Below are positions 17,047-26,659 of a DNA stretch of 64,000 bases, one piece after another. The DNA comes from an uncultured Bacteroidia bacterium. Lineage in GTDB: Bacteria > Bacteroidota > Bacteroidia > Bacteroidales > UBA932. Below the pieces are notes generated by a model, which was given only the letters and a program-made list of their open reading frames with translations, searched no databases and was not told where the DNA came from. Every line of letters begins with the position of its first letter. The stretch's first letter is position 1. The stretch lies in contig CADBYT010000006.1 of assembly GCA_902798975.1 (NCBI GenBank), positions 50,271-114,270 on the forward strand, in the 5' to 3' direction. A program made the translations under genes and the position numbers.

Positions 17047-19125
17047 TTAGAAAAACCTTTCACGATTATCTTTCACGTCATCGTAATCCTGCATGACGGA
17101 AAGGATCAGCTGCGACATGTACTGGGCCTTCTGGGTGGCCAGGTTCTTGGCGTCGGTCTCGCTGTAGAAGGAACCGACCTCCTTGTTCGCCACGCAGACC
17201 ACATAGGTGCCCATCATGCCGGCCACCGGGCCGAACACCTTTCCTTCCGGAGCCACGGCGATGGCGCCGATCAGGGCCGGCTCTACGTTGGTGGAACCGA
17301 GCGACAGCGCGTCGCGGTGCTCGACGGGGACACCCAGGCGCTCCGCCACCTCTTCGATGGTGGTGGCGCCGGCGATCTTCTCGGCCACCTGGGCCGTAGA
17401 TTTCTCCTGCTGCTTCTTGCTGTAGAGCAGGTCGTAGATCTGCGAGGCCATCTTCTGCACGGTGGCATAACCCTCCTTGCTGGCATCCTTGACGGCGACC
17501 ACGAAGAAGTAGTTATTATCCACGGTGATGATGTTGGAAGCCTTGCCCTTCTTGGCGTCAAAGGCCCAGCGGGTCACTTCCTTGGCGTTGTCGATGGCGC
17601 CGAAGCTGGAAGTCGCCTCGGTGATGGTGGCGGGGTGGGAATAGACCTTGGTGGAATCCAGGGCCTTCTTGTAGCCTTCGTAGGTGCCGCCGGCGAGGGT
17701 GGCGAAGGTGTTGGCCTGGGAATAATAGTTGTTGAAGGTCTCCTTGCTGGCCAGGGCGGTCTTCTCCAGAATGGCGACCTGCTTCTTGGCCACCGGCTTG
17801 GTCTTGTTGCTCACGACTACGACATGGGTGCCGTACTGGGTGGTCAGCACATAGGGCTCGTTCACCTTGGCGTCGAAGACACCCTCGAAGCCCGGGACCA
17901 TGTAGGTCTGGGTCATCCAGCCGATGCTGCCCAGCTCGCCGTCGGCCGCGGAGGCCTGATCGACGGAGTAGGAAGCCACGAGGTTGGCGAAGTTGCCACC
18001 CTTCTTGAGGACGTTCACGAGGCTGTCGGCCACGTGGGCGGCATTCTCACCCTGCAGGAGGATGTGCTTGACGAATGCGGAATCCGGCATCATCTTGCTG
18101 TCCATCTCGCGGGCGGCGAAGAAGCTGTTGCCGTCGGTGACGATCTGGGAGAGCTTGTTACCCGCGAAGATCTGCTCGTCGAGCTCGCTGTTGACGGTGG
18201 CGAGCTCGCCGGCCTTGTACCAGTAGCTGTCAAGTCCGCGGTCGGAATTCTTGAGCAGGAAGGCGCGCATGTTGTCGGTGGTGGCGAACTCCTCGTAGGC
18301 GTCCGTCATCGCGGTACTGGCCGCGGCGATGTCGTCGGAGGACGGGATCACCTCGAAGACCACGTACTCGATCTCGCGGTTGGCCTTCTGCTTGAAGAGC
18401 TCCTTGTGGGCCTTGTAGTAGGCGCGCACCTCATCGTCGGTGACGGTGATGGTGGTGTCGTTCTGGCCGGTCATCGGGAAATAGACCATGCAGTAGTCCA
18501 CGTCGGCGGTGGTGTTGCCCTCCGCGACGGCCTGGGCAAGCTGCAGCGCGTTGTCACTGCCGCTGGCGGTGAACAGGGCGCCGTACTTGGCATAGTACTG
18601 CTGGTTGTGGACCGTGTTCTGGATGTAGTTCCAATACGTGCGGAGCTGGCCGTTCTCGTCCGCGTCGACATTGTCGATGAAGGCCTTCAGCCGATCCGGG
18701 GAGAAGTTGCCGTTCTCGTCCATGAAGACGGGATTCTGGGCCAGGGCCGGAGAAACATACTCCCCACCCATCAGGGCCACCATTTCGTCCTCGCCGACGG
18801 TGATACCCGCCTCTTTGGCGTTCTTGACGAACATGTACTTGTCCAGAAGCTCCTGCCAAGCGGCGTTGCGGATCTGCTTCTGGTTCTCCTCGCTGCGGTC
18901 GGCGCCGAGGAGCTCGTTGATGGTGGTGTAACGGTCGACGTCAGCCTGGAAATCCGAGTAGGAAATGCTCTTGCCGGCGATCTGACCGACGTCATACTTG
19001 GAGGACATCGAGTTCAGGGCCGACTCCAGCGTGCTGGGGTCGATGATGAAGGAGAGGAGGGCCAGCGCGATGATAATCGAGATCGCGAGGCCGAACTTTA
19101 CGCGTATTTTTTCAAGTACCGCCAT
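17047..19125 (-). CDS. PpiD/SurA-like periplasmic peptidyl-prolyl isomerase, membrane-anchored
   Basis: A 692-residue folding factor for exported proteins. One N-terminal membrane helix (residues 11-27, LAISIIIALALLSFIID) is preceded by a short charged segment, as in PpiD. A SurA-N-like helical region follows, then a parvulin domain at about residues 345-450 (VKHILLQGENAAHVADSL, then GSIGWMTQTYMVPGFE). Last gene of the envelope run with lptC 45 bases upstream. A near-consensus TATCTTCG lies at 19162-19169, so it may also have its own promoter. Confidence 0.9.
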   Translation of the reverse strand: MAVLEKIRVKFGLAISIIIALALLSFIIDPSTLESALNSMSSKYDVGQIAGKSISYSDFQADVDRYTTINELLGADRSEENQKQIRNAAWQELLDKYMFVKNAKEAGITVGEDEMVALMGGEYVSPALAQNPVFMDENGNFSPDRLKAFIDNVDADENGQLRTYWNYIQNTVHNQQYYAKYGALFTASGSDNALQLAQAVAEGNTTADVDYCMVYFPMTGQNDTTITVTDDEVRAYYKAHKELFKQKANREIEYVVFEVIPSSDDIAAASTAMTDAYEEFATTDNMRAFLLKNSDRGLDSYWYKAGELATVNSELDEQIFAGNKLSQIVTDGNSFFAAREMDSKMMPDSAFVKHILLQGENAAHVADSLVNVLKKGGNFANLVASYSVDQASAADGELGSIGWMTQTYMVPGFEGVFDAKVNEPYVLTTQYGTHVVVVSNKTKPVAKKQVAILEKTALASKETFNNYYSQANTFATLAGGTYEGYKKALDSTKVYSHPATITEATSSFGAIDNAKEVTRWAFDAKKGKASNIITVDNNYFFVVAVKDASKEGYATVQKMASQIYDLLYSKKQQEKSTAQVAEKIAGATTIEEVAERLGVPVEHRDALSLGSTNVEPALIGAIAVAPEGKVFGPVAGMMGTYVVCVANKEVGSFYSETDAKNLATQKAQYMSQLILSVMQDYDDVKDNRERFF

Positions 19126-19170
19126 GGTTATATGTTTTTATAATTTTCCGATAAGGGGCTGCGAAGATAG

Positions 19171-19836
19171 TTATTTTTTTGGAAATGGCCCAATAAAATT
19201 CACAGAATCAATGATTACGGCCGTAGTGTCCTGCACCACGACGCCATATCCGTCGAAAGGACGGTACAGGATGGAGTTGCGCACGTGCTCGTCGGAGCGC
19301 ATGCCGTAGCCCTGCAGGAAACCCTGGCGGGAATACAGCTTGACGTAGCAGTCCGTATATATCTCCCGCTTGGCCTGGTCCCAGTAGATGGTGTCCGTCT
19401 CCATCGTCTCCTGCTCGAGGACGTTGTGCAGGATGACGTTGCCGAAGGCTTCCCAGATCTCGTCCTTGTTCCGGTTTTTCGGCACGATGTGCCGGGCGTC
19501 GTCCGCCACGATGATGGATTCCAGCAGGCCGTCGGCCGTGTAGCCGTAGACGGAAATCCCCTGCGGGAAGGCGTCGTACGACATGCTGTCAGTGTCGAAA
19601 TGCTCCATCAGGCGGGACTCCATGCGCATGGAAACCGCCCCGTTGCGCGTCTGCACGGCGAACACGTCGAACGAACGCTGCGTGGGCGTCTTGCTGAGGT
19701 CCAGCTTCTCCGCTTCCCCGATTCCTCCCCGGCAAGAAACGACAATGCTGGCAACCGCAAAAGCGATTGCCAGCATGATGCGTCCGTTGTGTTGCCGGGC
19801 GTCCAATTTATCTGGTGCGCACCGTCGTCGTGGCAC
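19171..19836 (-). CDS. lptC: LptC-like LPS export lipoprotein
   Basis: Bacteroidota-type LptC, a periplasmic bridge component that passes lipopolysaccharide from the LptBFG transporter. A lipobox (IVVSC) is followed by a beta-jellyroll region rich in the alternating pattern seen in LptC (AVSMRMESRLMEHFD, IYTDCYVKLYS). The start is uncertain: the longest frame begins at 19836 inside the TPR gene, a TTG at 19806 follows that gene's stop, and an ATG at 19776 sits directly before the hydrophobic segment. The family call rests on the overall pattern and the envelope operon. Confidence 0.82.
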   Translation of the reverse strand: MPRRRCAPDKLDARQHNGRIMLAIAFAVASIVVSCRGGIGEAEKLDLSKTPTQRSFDVFAVQTRNGAVSMRMESRLMEHFDTDSMSYDAFPQGISVYGYTADGLLESIIVADDARHIVPKNRNKDEIWEAFGNVILHNVLEQETMETDTIYWDQAKREIYTDCYVKLYSRQGFLQGYGMRSDEHVRNSILYRPFDGYGVVVQDTTAVIIDSVNFIGPFPKK

Positions 19837-21130
19837 GCATGCCGCCGCAGACGACCGTGTAGGACTGACCCTTGGTGATGTCGTACATGAAGGCTTCCGC
19901 GGTCTCCGGGAAGTACACGCTGTACTGGCTGATGTAGCGGTTGGCCTCGTCGGTCAGGGAAGGATCGGCGGCCTTGGCCTTGTTCATGTAGTCGCATGCC
20001 ACCCAGTACGGGGCGCGGCGGGCGATCTCGTCGCCACCGCAACGCGTGGAACCCCAGATGTTGCCGATGAGGAAGTAGGCCTTGCCGGCCAGAGCCTCGT
20101 TCTCGGCGGCCACCTTGGAGGCGTACTCGAAGGCCTTGCCGCTCTGGCCGCCCTTGAAGCAAAGGGTAGCGAGCTCGTAGGTCCAGTCGCCGGTCTTGGA
20201 GTCACCGGCCTCGAGACCGGCGATGGCGCTCTCCAGGTAGGAGATGGCATCGGAATAGTTGCCGCGCGCGCCGTGCAGGCGGGACAGATAATAGGAGCTG
20301 CTGGCGGAAGGATCCAGCTTGTTCATCGTGGTGACGGCCTGCAGGAAGAGGTCGTTGTCGTCGCAGTTCTCCGTCATACCCATCGTCTTCACGATGGTCT
20401 GGGCGAGCTGGAGGTTGTCCGGCTCGGCAGCGATACGCGGCGTATAGAGCTCGATAAGGCTCTCGCAGCTGGCCACCTTGCTGGTCGCGAAGAGACTGCC
20501 CATGTCGGTCTTGACGTTGGCGGCCTGCTCCTTCTCAGCGTCGTTGGCGGGCTTGAACTGCTCGAGCAGGTCGCTGTTGCGCTGATAGAGGTTGATCACG
20601 GTCTCGGCGTCCAGCTTGCCGGCCTGGAAGAGGTCGATCGCAGACTGCAGGTCGAAGAGCAGGATGGTCGGACGAACGGCGGCCTTGTTGTTGGCGATGA
20701 TGCCCTCGAAGCCGTCATAAAGTTTCTGCGGGTTGTTCTTCACGTAGTTGAAGAGGTCCTGGCCCTTGTTGTTGAACGCGGTGACGGCGTAGTTCGGATA
20801 GTACTTGGCGCGCGTGTCATGCAGCGTCATCAGGGAGTCCACCAGTTTATCGCGGTAGGCGGCGTCCTTGGCGTGCTGGCTGATGAGGCGGCGCAGCAGG
20901 GTCGTGCCGTCGATGAGCATGTTCTGGTTGGAGGTCGGCGGGCAGAACTTGTAAGCGTTGCGCCAGCTGGGCAGCGCCTCGTCATAATTCTTCTGCTTGA
21001 AGTACTCCTTGTAGAAGGAAAGGTTGGTGATGCACTTGGCACTGTCCGCGCCATACTTGCCCTGGGCGAAAACATTGTTCGTCAGGAACATCGCGGAGAT
21101 GGTCAGAATGACAAGAGTTAATTTTTTCAT
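19808..21130 (-). CDS. Exported TPR-repeat protein
   Basis: A 440-residue protein with a signal peptide (MKKLTLVILTISAMFLTNNVFAQ) and degenerate tetratricopeptide-like helical repeats across its length, for example FYKEYFKQKNYDEALPSWRNAY near residue 40 and ARGNYSDAISYLESAIAG near 300. It sits between a FadL-like outer membrane barrel and lptC, so a scaffold role in the envelope is likely. No specific function is recognised. Confidence 0.85.
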   Translation of the reverse strand: MKKLTLVILTISAMFLTNNVFAQGKYGADSAKCITNLSFYKEYFKQKNYDEALPSWRNAYKFCPPTSNQNMLIDGTTLLRRLISQHAKDAAYRDKLVDSLMTLHDTRAKYYPNYAVTAFNNKGQDLFNYVKNNPQKLYDGFEGIIANNKAAVRPTILLFDLQSAIDLFQAGKLDAETVINLYQRNSDLLEQFKPANDAEKEQAANVKTDMGSLFATSKVASCESLIELYTPRIAAEPDNLQLAQTIVKTMGMTENCDDNDLFLQAVTTMNKLDPSASSSYYLSRLHGARGNYSDAISYLESAIAGLEAGDSKTGDWTYELATLCFKGGQSGKAFEYASKVAAENEALAGKAYFLIGNIWGSTRCGGDEIARRAPYWVACDYMNKAKAADPSLTDEANRYISQYSVYFPETAEAFMYDITKGQSYTVVCGGMRATTTVRTR

Positions 21131-21148
21131 ATCGCGAAGTGTTATTTG

Positions 21149-22471
21149 TTATTCATACCGAGGTTTGCGGAACCAGATATCGTAGAGGTTGAACCCGATC
21201 GAGATGCAGATGTAGCGCTCGCGTATCATGTCTCCGTCCAGGGAGCCCCGCTGTCCGAAATCCACGCCCAGCGTGAATCCGTTGTTGCCGTTGATGTATC
21301 CGTTCAGGATCGGCAGCGTGACGCCGAGGGTGATGCCCGTCGAGGCAACCTGCTTTCCGTTAAGCAAATAGTATTCCGTTTTGTGATAAGCGCCCACGCG
21401 GTAGGCCACGTGGTTGAAGTAGTAGCGGATGTCGTTGCGGTTCGGAACGATCTCGAAACCGGCGCGGAAGGTCTGCGCGGTGGTCGCGGAGAAAGCCTTG
21501 CTGGCCGAGAATCCGTAGGCGCCGTCCAGTCCGCTGCCCGTCCAGTCGGAGCGGGAATAGTCGAAGGTCGCGACCCAGCGGCCCTTCTCCTGGAAGGAAA
21601 TGCCCACGGAAAGTTCGCTGGCGAGCTTTACTTTGTTGTCCTTGCCCATCGTCTCCACCTTGTAGAAGAGGGTGTCGGATACGGCGCTGGCCGACGAGTA
21701 GCGGTAGGACTCCATCGTGCCCTTCAGGTTGACCGCGGTCGTGTACGTCGCACCGACGGTCATGGAGTACTTGGTTCCGATCGGCTGCTCGTACTGGAAG
21801 CCGAACTTGAATCCGCTGCCCGCGAGCTTGCCGGTGGTGCCGTTCAGGATGCCGTTGTAGGAGGCGTCGTCGAAGGTGGTGGAATAGACCTTTTCGATGT
21901 TGCCGAAATAGTAATTCCATTGCACGCCGAGCGAGAGCCGCTTGAAGAAGGTCACGCCGGCCGCGGCGAAAGCCTTGTAGAGACTGCCCTCTCCGGTGGC
22001 GGAATAGACGATATTGCCCGTATGGCCGATCAAGTCGGGATCCGTGTAGATGAAACTGTAGCCGAAACCCGTGTCGCTGTACGGCATCACGCCGACCATC
22101 ATCGCGGAGCTGCGCCAGATCGGGAACGACATCGCGAGATCGTTGATGTTGAAGGTGTTGCTGGCGGACTTGATGCCCTGCTGCTCGAACATCTTGTTAT
22201 CGTTGTACAGGGAGAAGTCGGCCATGAAGGCCAGGGTGTCGCGCGCGGTGACGGCCGCCGGGTTGACCAGATTCAGGTAGCGTGTGTTGCGCAGGGCCAC
22301 GCCGGTGCCGCCCATCGTCTTGTTGTAGGCGGAGCCCGGCTGGCTCAGGTCGCCGACTCCGTAGATGGAGTACGGCGTATAGGTTCCATACGCCACCTGG
22401 CCGTGCGCCAGAACCGGACACAGCACAAGCAGCGCGGCGAGGATCCACTTATGTGAGATTCTTCTTGACAT
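21149..22471 (-). CDS. FadL/UPF0164-like outer membrane beta-barrel protein
   Basis: A 440-residue protein with a signal peptide ending CPVLAHG, then a plug-like N-terminal part (YSIYGVGDLSQPGSAYNKTMGG) and many alternating amphipathic strands ending in an aromatic residue-rich segment (ICISIGFNLYDIWF). This matches the FadL-like barrels common in Bacteroidota. Start overlaps the coaX 3' end by 23 bases. Cargo, if any, unknown. Confidence 0.82.
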   Translation of the reverse strand: MSRRISHKWILAALLVLCPVLAHGQVAYGTYTPYSIYGVGDLSQPGSAYNKTMGGTGVALRNTRYLNLVNPAAVTARDTLAFMADFSLYNDNKMFEQQGIKSASNTFNINDLAMSFPIWRSSAMMVGVMPYSDTGFGYSFIYTDPDLIGHTGNIVYSATGEGSLYKAFAAAGVTFFKRLSLGVQWNYYFGNIEKVYSTTFDDASYNGILNGTTGKLAGSGFKFGFQYEQPIGTKYSMTVGATYTTAVNLKGTMESYRYSSASAVSDTLFYKVETMGKDNKVKLASELSVGISFQEKGRWVATFDYSRSDWTGSGLDGAYGFSASKAFSATTAQTFRAGFEIVPNRNDIRYYFNHVAYRVGAYHKTEYYLLNGKQVASTGITLGVTLPILNGYINGNNGFTLGVDFGQRGSLDGDMIRERYICISIGFNLYDIWFRKPRYE

Positions 22472-23177
22472 AGTCGTCGGTTATCAAAGCAAGCCCCATT
22501 AAAACCAGGTTGCAAACTGCAAATATCGAGTTTTTCATCTTCTTGGCAAAATAAATTGCATCACCACCCGTAAAAACAACGATATTTTCCGGCCGGAGCC
22601 TGATGTATCCTTCAATTTCAAACATTATGCCCGAAATGACGCCGGACTCGATGGAGCCCTGCAGGGAGTGCCCTTCCGGGAGGATTTTTTCGGGCGTATC
22701 CACGAGCGGAAGCGACTTGGAATAGCGCTCCAGCGCCTTGAAACGCGTCCTGCAGCCCGGCGACACGTTGCCGCCGAGGTAGCGGCCCTCGCGGCTCAGG
22801 AAATCGACGGTAAGCGTGGTACCGAAGTCGAAGACGGTCACCGGCTTGTCCTTGAAAAGGAACGCGGCGGCCACGAGCTCCGCGGCGCGGTCGTAGGACA
22901 GATATTCGGGAAAATTCCGGCGCAGGAGCAGGTCGGTGTGGGACCGGTCCAGGATGAGCAGGTGGGCGCAGCGCGGACGCAGAAGCGCCTCCTCCTCGGG
23001 AGAAACCCCGTAGGCGGACGCCACCGTAAGCACTTCCGGCCGCTCCTTCTCCAGCAGCGAGAGCAGATAGTCCATCATTTTCTCGCCCTGGTAGCGGAAA
23101 GTCTTGCCGAGGGTGGTTCCCTCGACCCAGGCGGCCTTGAGCGCTGTGTTTCCTGCTTCTACCAGAAGATTTGCCAT
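22449..23177 (-). CDS. coaX: Type III pantothenate kinase
   Basis: First enzyme of coenzyme A synthesis, ASKHA fold. Recognised from the N-terminal LLVEAGNTALKAAWVEG, the central DFGTTLTVDFLSREGRYLGG near residue 120, and VFTGGDA near 205. Length of 242 fits CoaX. ATG at 23177 is chosen over an in-frame TTG at 23186 that overlaps the promoter. First gene of the run coaX, barrel, TPR, lptC, ppiD-like. Confidence 0.94.
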   Translation of the reverse strand: MANLLVEAGNTALKAAWVEGTTLGKTFRYQGEKMMDYLLSLLEKERPEVLTVASAYGVSPEEEALLRPRCAHLLILDRSHTDLLLRRNFPEYLSYDRAAELVAAAFLFKDKPVTVFDFGTTLTVDFLSREGRYLGGNVSPGCRTRFKALERYSKSLPLVDTPEKILPEGHSLQGSIESGVISGIMFEIEGYIRLRPENIVVFTGGDAIYFAKKMKNSIFAVCNLVLMGLALITDDYVKKNLT

Positions 23178-23183
23178 ATCGGG

Positions 23184-23191
23184 CAAATATA
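23184..23191 (-). promoter_or_regulatory. -7 promoter element for coaX operon, very close to the start codon
   Basis: TATATTTG on the minus strand with only 6 bases between its last G and the coaX ATG, which implies a leader of a few bases or none. Confidence 0.6.
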
Positions 23192-23197
23192 CGAAAT

Positions 23198-26100
23198 TTA
23201 TCGTAATTTACTCATAATCGCATGGGCGTCCTTCAAAGAAGGAACCCCCCGCACCACTATCTTGAGTTTGCTCTCCGTCTGCTTGAGTTCATAGCGCGGC
23301 ATGTCCGCCGTCCGTTGCAGGATCGTGGCGAAGGTCTGCGACTTGTAGTAGGGCGACATCTGGTTCGCGATGAAGAAGGCGATCAGCAGGCCGTTCTTGA
23401 CGATGACCTTCTCGAAGCCCAGCGACGCGCCCAGGTTGCGTATTTTGACCACTTCGAAGAGGTTGCCGATTTCGGCGGGGAACTCTCCGAAACGGTCTGC
23501 CAGCTGTGACGCGAAGCGGTCGATTTCCTTGTCCGTGGACATGGCGTCGATGGTTCGGTAGATGCGTATTTTCTCGGCTGTGACGTCGATGTAATCGTCC
23601 GGGATATGGGCCGGCTGGTCCGTCTCTATCGTACAGTCCGTCACGAACTTGCCGCGATCGTTCTTGGTCACGACGCCCGTTTCCACGCCCAGCTCCTCCA
23701 TCGCCTCGGCGAGGATTTTCTGGTAGGTCTCGAAGCCCATGTCCATGATGAAGCCGCTCTGCTCCGCGCCCAGCAGGTTGCCGGCGCCGCGGATGTCGAG
23801 GTCCTGCATGGCGATATTGAAGCCGCTGCCCAGGTCGGAGAATTCCTCGATGGCCTTGAGGCGGCGCCGCGCGTCGTCGCTGATGCTGACGAGCGGCGGG
23901 ACGATGAGGTAGCAGAAGGCCTTCTTGTTGGAGCGCCCCACACGGCCGCGCAGCTGGTGCAGGTCGCTCAGGCCGAAGTTCTGCGCCTGGTTGATCAGGA
24001 TCGTGTTGGCATTCGGGATGTCCAGGCCGTTCTCGATCAGGGTGGTGCAGAGCATCATGTCGTAGTCCCCCCGGATGAAGTCCAGCATCCTGTTTTCCAG
24101 TTCCTTGGCTTCCATCTGGCCGTGCGCCACGCAGATCTTCATGTCCGGGATCAGGCGGTGCAGGATGTCATGGATGGCGGGGAGTTCTTCGACCTTGTTG
24201 TGCAGGAAGAAGACCTGGCCGCCGCGGTTGAGTTCGTAATTGATGATGCTGCGAATTTCCTTCTCGTCGAAGAGGATGATTTCCGTCTGTACGGGGATGC
24301 GGTTGGGCGGCGGGGTGTTGATGATGCTCAGGTCGCGCGCGCCCAGCAGCGAGAATTGGAGCGTGCGCGGAATGGGCGTGGCCGTGAGCGTGAGCGTGTC
24401 CACGGAGGCCTTGAAGGAACGGAGTTTCTCTTTGGCGGAGACGCCGAATTTCTGCTCTTCGTCGATGATCAGCAGGCCGAGATCCTTGAACTTGAATTCC
24501 TGGCCGAGAATCTTGTGGGTGCCGATCAGAATGTCTATCCGGCCGGCCGCCAGACGCTTTTTGATGTCTGTAATTTCTTTCGGCGTCCGCAGGCGGCTGA
24601 CATATTCCAGGTTGCAGGGCAGGTTCTGCAGGCGCTGCTTGAAGGTGTTGAAATGCTGCAGCGCGAGAATGGTCGTCGGCACGAGGACGGCCACCTGTTT
24701 GCTGTCACAAACGGCCTTGAAGGCTGCCCGGACCGCGATTTCCGTTTTGCCGAAGCCCACGTCGCCGCAAATCAGGCGGTCCATCGGGCAGGAATCCTCC
24801 ATGTCCCGCTTGACCGCGGCGGTCGCCGTCTCCTGGTCGGGCGTGTCTTCATACATGAAGGAGGATTCGAGTTCTTCCTGCAGGTAGGTGTCCGGCGAGA
24901 AGGCGTAGCCCTTTGAAGCGCGCCGTTTCGCGTACAACTGGATCAGGTCCTTGGCGATATCCTTGACCTTGGATTTGGCATTGTATTTCAGCGTGATCCA
25001 GGACTTGGATCCCAGCTTGTTGATGCGGGGCGGCTCCCCGTCTTTCGAGCGGAAGCGGGAAATCTTGTGCAGCGCATGCACCGACACGAAGACCACGTCG
25101 CCGTCCTTGTAGGTAATTTTCACCACTTCGCGCATGCGACCGAAATCGTCGCGCAGCCGCACCAGGCCGCCGAACACGCCCACGCCGTGGTCAATGTGTA
25201 CGACGTAGTCCCCGATGTTGAAGGAATTCAGGTCGTTGATGGTCAACTGCTCGCTTTTCTCCACCGTGCGCCGCAGGCTGACACGGTGGAAACGGTCGAA
25301 AATCTCATGGTCCGAGTAGCAGCATATCTTGTCCTGCGTATCAATGAATCCGTTGTGGATATTCTTGCCGCTGACGAACTTGGGCTGCAGGCCGCCGTTC
25401 TGGGAAAGGATGGAACTGATGCGTTCCAGCTGTTGCTGCTTCTCGCCGTAAATATAGACCTGATAACCCTTTTCCAGGTGGCTGCGGATGTCTTCCGTGA
25501 GCAGTTCGAAATTCTTGTTGAAGGTCGGCTGCGGGGATATCTGGAACCAGACGAAATCGTCGCCGGAATAGGACAGGGGCGGGTCGATGTAAACGTTTCG
25601 GAAACGTTTCAGTTCCTGGAAAAAGGGCTGCTTCGCATACATGTCTGAGGAGTCCAGCCAGACGCAGCTGTCCGAAGGAAAAATGTCGGACAATTGCTGT
25701 CCGGTTACTTCTCCGCCACCGACCACGTCGGACACGATCTCGGCTTTGTCCACCTGATCCTTGGACAGCTGGGTGTTGCAGTCGAAGGTGTGGATATGCT
25801 CGATTTCGTCGCCCCAGAAGGAGATGCGGTAAGGGAAATTCTCGGAATAGGAGAAGATGTCCACGATGGAGCCGCGAATCGCATACTGGCCCGGCGCTGA
25901 GACGAAATCTACCTTTTCGAATCCTTTTCCGGACAGGGTTTTTATAATCTCATCGTGAGAAATTTCCTGGCCGACGGCTATCCTGAAAACAGCTTCCTGG
26001 ATGTCCTTGGTAATAGGTATTTCTTCAGAGAGCGCCTCCGGATAAGTAACAATAATCAATACCTCATTCGCCGGCTTGACCGGCGAATCTCCATACGACA

Positions 26101-26401
26101 ATATTTTCCCGATCGCCGAAGTACGCTGCACGCCAAGTGACGATTTGTAGTTGCTCCGCTCAACGCTGCGACCGGATTCCGGCAGGAAGAAAACCCTGTC
26201 TCCCTCTATCAAATGATAGAGGTCGGCCGCACAATATTCGGCGGCTTCCCTGTTCGGGAGCACCACCACGTGCATACCCTTCTGCGCTGTCTGGGACAGG
26301 ACAAACCAGCGGGCAGACAAAAAGAGCCCGCGGCAGAATATTTCCCGCGAGGTTTTTATTCTGTCACGAAGGAGTTCAGTGGATTTTGAACTTATCAACA
26401 T
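23198..26401 (-). CDS. mfd: Transcription-repair coupling factor
   Basis: A 1067-residue ATP-dependent translocase that removes stalled RNA polymerase and recruits UvrA. Order: UvrB-homology region, RNA-polymerase-interacting domain (NIGDYVVHIDHGVGVFGG), RecG-like helicase core with Walker A CGDVGFGKTE, DEEQ box (LIIDEEQKFGV) and QLRGRVGRS, then the C-terminal TRCF domain. ATG 26401 gives the usual N-terminus. An in-frame ATG 22 codons upstream (26467) is less likely. A 23-base palindromic repeat is embedded in frame near residue 105, adding about nine residues (SPVKPAN and neighbours) in a surface-loop-like stretch. Confidence 0.95.
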   Translation of the reverse strand: MLISSKSTELLRDRIKTSREIFCRGLFLSARWFVLSQTAQKGMHVVVLPNREAAEYCAADLYHLIEGDRVFFLPESGRSVERSNYKSSLGVQRTSAIGKILSYGDSPVKPANEVLIIVTYPEALSEEIPITKDIQEAVFRIAVGQEISHDEIIKTLSGKGFEKVDFVSAPGQYAIRGSIVDIFSYSENFPYRISFWGDEIEHIHTFDCNTQLSKDQVDKAEIVSDVVGGGEVTGQQLSDIFPSDSCVWLDSSDMYAKQPFFQELKRFRNVYIDPPLSYSGDDFVWFQISPQPTFNKNFELLTEDIRSHLEKGYQVYIYGEKQQQLERISSILSQNGGLQPKFVSGKNIHNGFIDTQDKICCYSDHEIFDRFHRVSLRRTVEKSEQLTINDLNSFNIGDYVVHIDHGVGVFGGLVRLRDDFGRMREVVKITYKDGDVVFVSVHALHKISRFRSKDGEPPRINKLGSKSWITLKYNAKSKVKDIAKDLIQLYAKRRASKGYAFSPDTYLQEELESSFMYEDTPDQETATAAVKRDMEDSCPMDRLICGDVGFGKTEIAVRAAFKAVCDSKQVAVLVPTTILALQHFNTFKQRLQNLPCNLEYVSRLRTPKEITDIKKRLAAGRIDILIGTHKILGQEFKFKDLGLLIIDEEQKFGVSAKEKLRSFKASVDTLTLTATPIPRTLQFSLLGARDLSIINTPPPNRIPVQTEIILFDEKEIRSIINYELNRGGQVFFLHNKVEELPAIHDILHRLIPDMKICVAHGQMEAKELENRMLDFIRGDYDMMLCTTLIENGLDIPNANTILINQAQNFGLSDLHQLRGRVGRSNKKAFCYLIVPPLVSISDDARRRLKAIEEFSDLGSGFNIAMQDLDIRGAGNLLGAEQSGFIMDMGFETYQKILAEAMEELGVETGVVTKNDRGKFVTDCTIETDQPAHIPDDYIDVTAEKIRIYRTIDAMSTDKEIDRFASQLADRFGEFPAEIGNLFEVVKIRNLGASLGFEKVIVKNGLLIAFFIANQMSPYYKSQTFATILQRTADMPRYELKQTESKLKIVVRGVPSLKDAHAIMSKLR
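26066..26088. repeat. 23-base palindromic repeat, copy 2, inside mfd
   Basis: Arms ATTCGCCGG / CCGGCGAAT, spacer CTTGA on the plus strand. Exact reverse complement of copy 1. In the mfd frame it encodes part of GDSPVKPANE between the conserved AIGKIL and IVTYPEAL blocks. Confidence 0.85.
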
Positions 26402-26659
26402 AGTATGTCCAAAAGCTGTTGAAAAGTATGTTGATTTCCTGTTTATTTTCGCTTCTGCGCAGTTCATTAAAACAGGCGGAAGGTTTTCAACAAGACAAAT
26501 AACACGGAACCAACAAACTTTTTAACATATACTCCTTCACTTAAAAATTTGATAAATAAATACTTGTCTAAGTTATAAACATTTCAACAAGCATTAAATA
26601 AATATCAAATTTTCAAAATAAAAGAAGTATATTTGTATTCTAAAAGTCAAGCCCCTCGT
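26402..26659. other. AT-rich divergent intergenic region, mfd to ruvB
   Basis: About 258 bases of strongly AT-rich DNA between divergent genes, in contrast with the GC-rich neighbours. The only clear signal is a TATATTTG element for ruvB at 26628-26635. I see no matching -7 element for mfd and no RNA gene. Confidence 0.5.
26628..26635 (+). promoter_or_regulatory. -7 promoter element for ruvB
   Basis: TATATTTG, 24 bases before the ATG at 26660. Confidence 0.6.

Noticed and set aside
25588-25610. AAACGTTTC repeated twice in tandem
   Set aside because: Lies in conserved mfd coding sequence with no relation to a promoter. Probably chance codon repetition.
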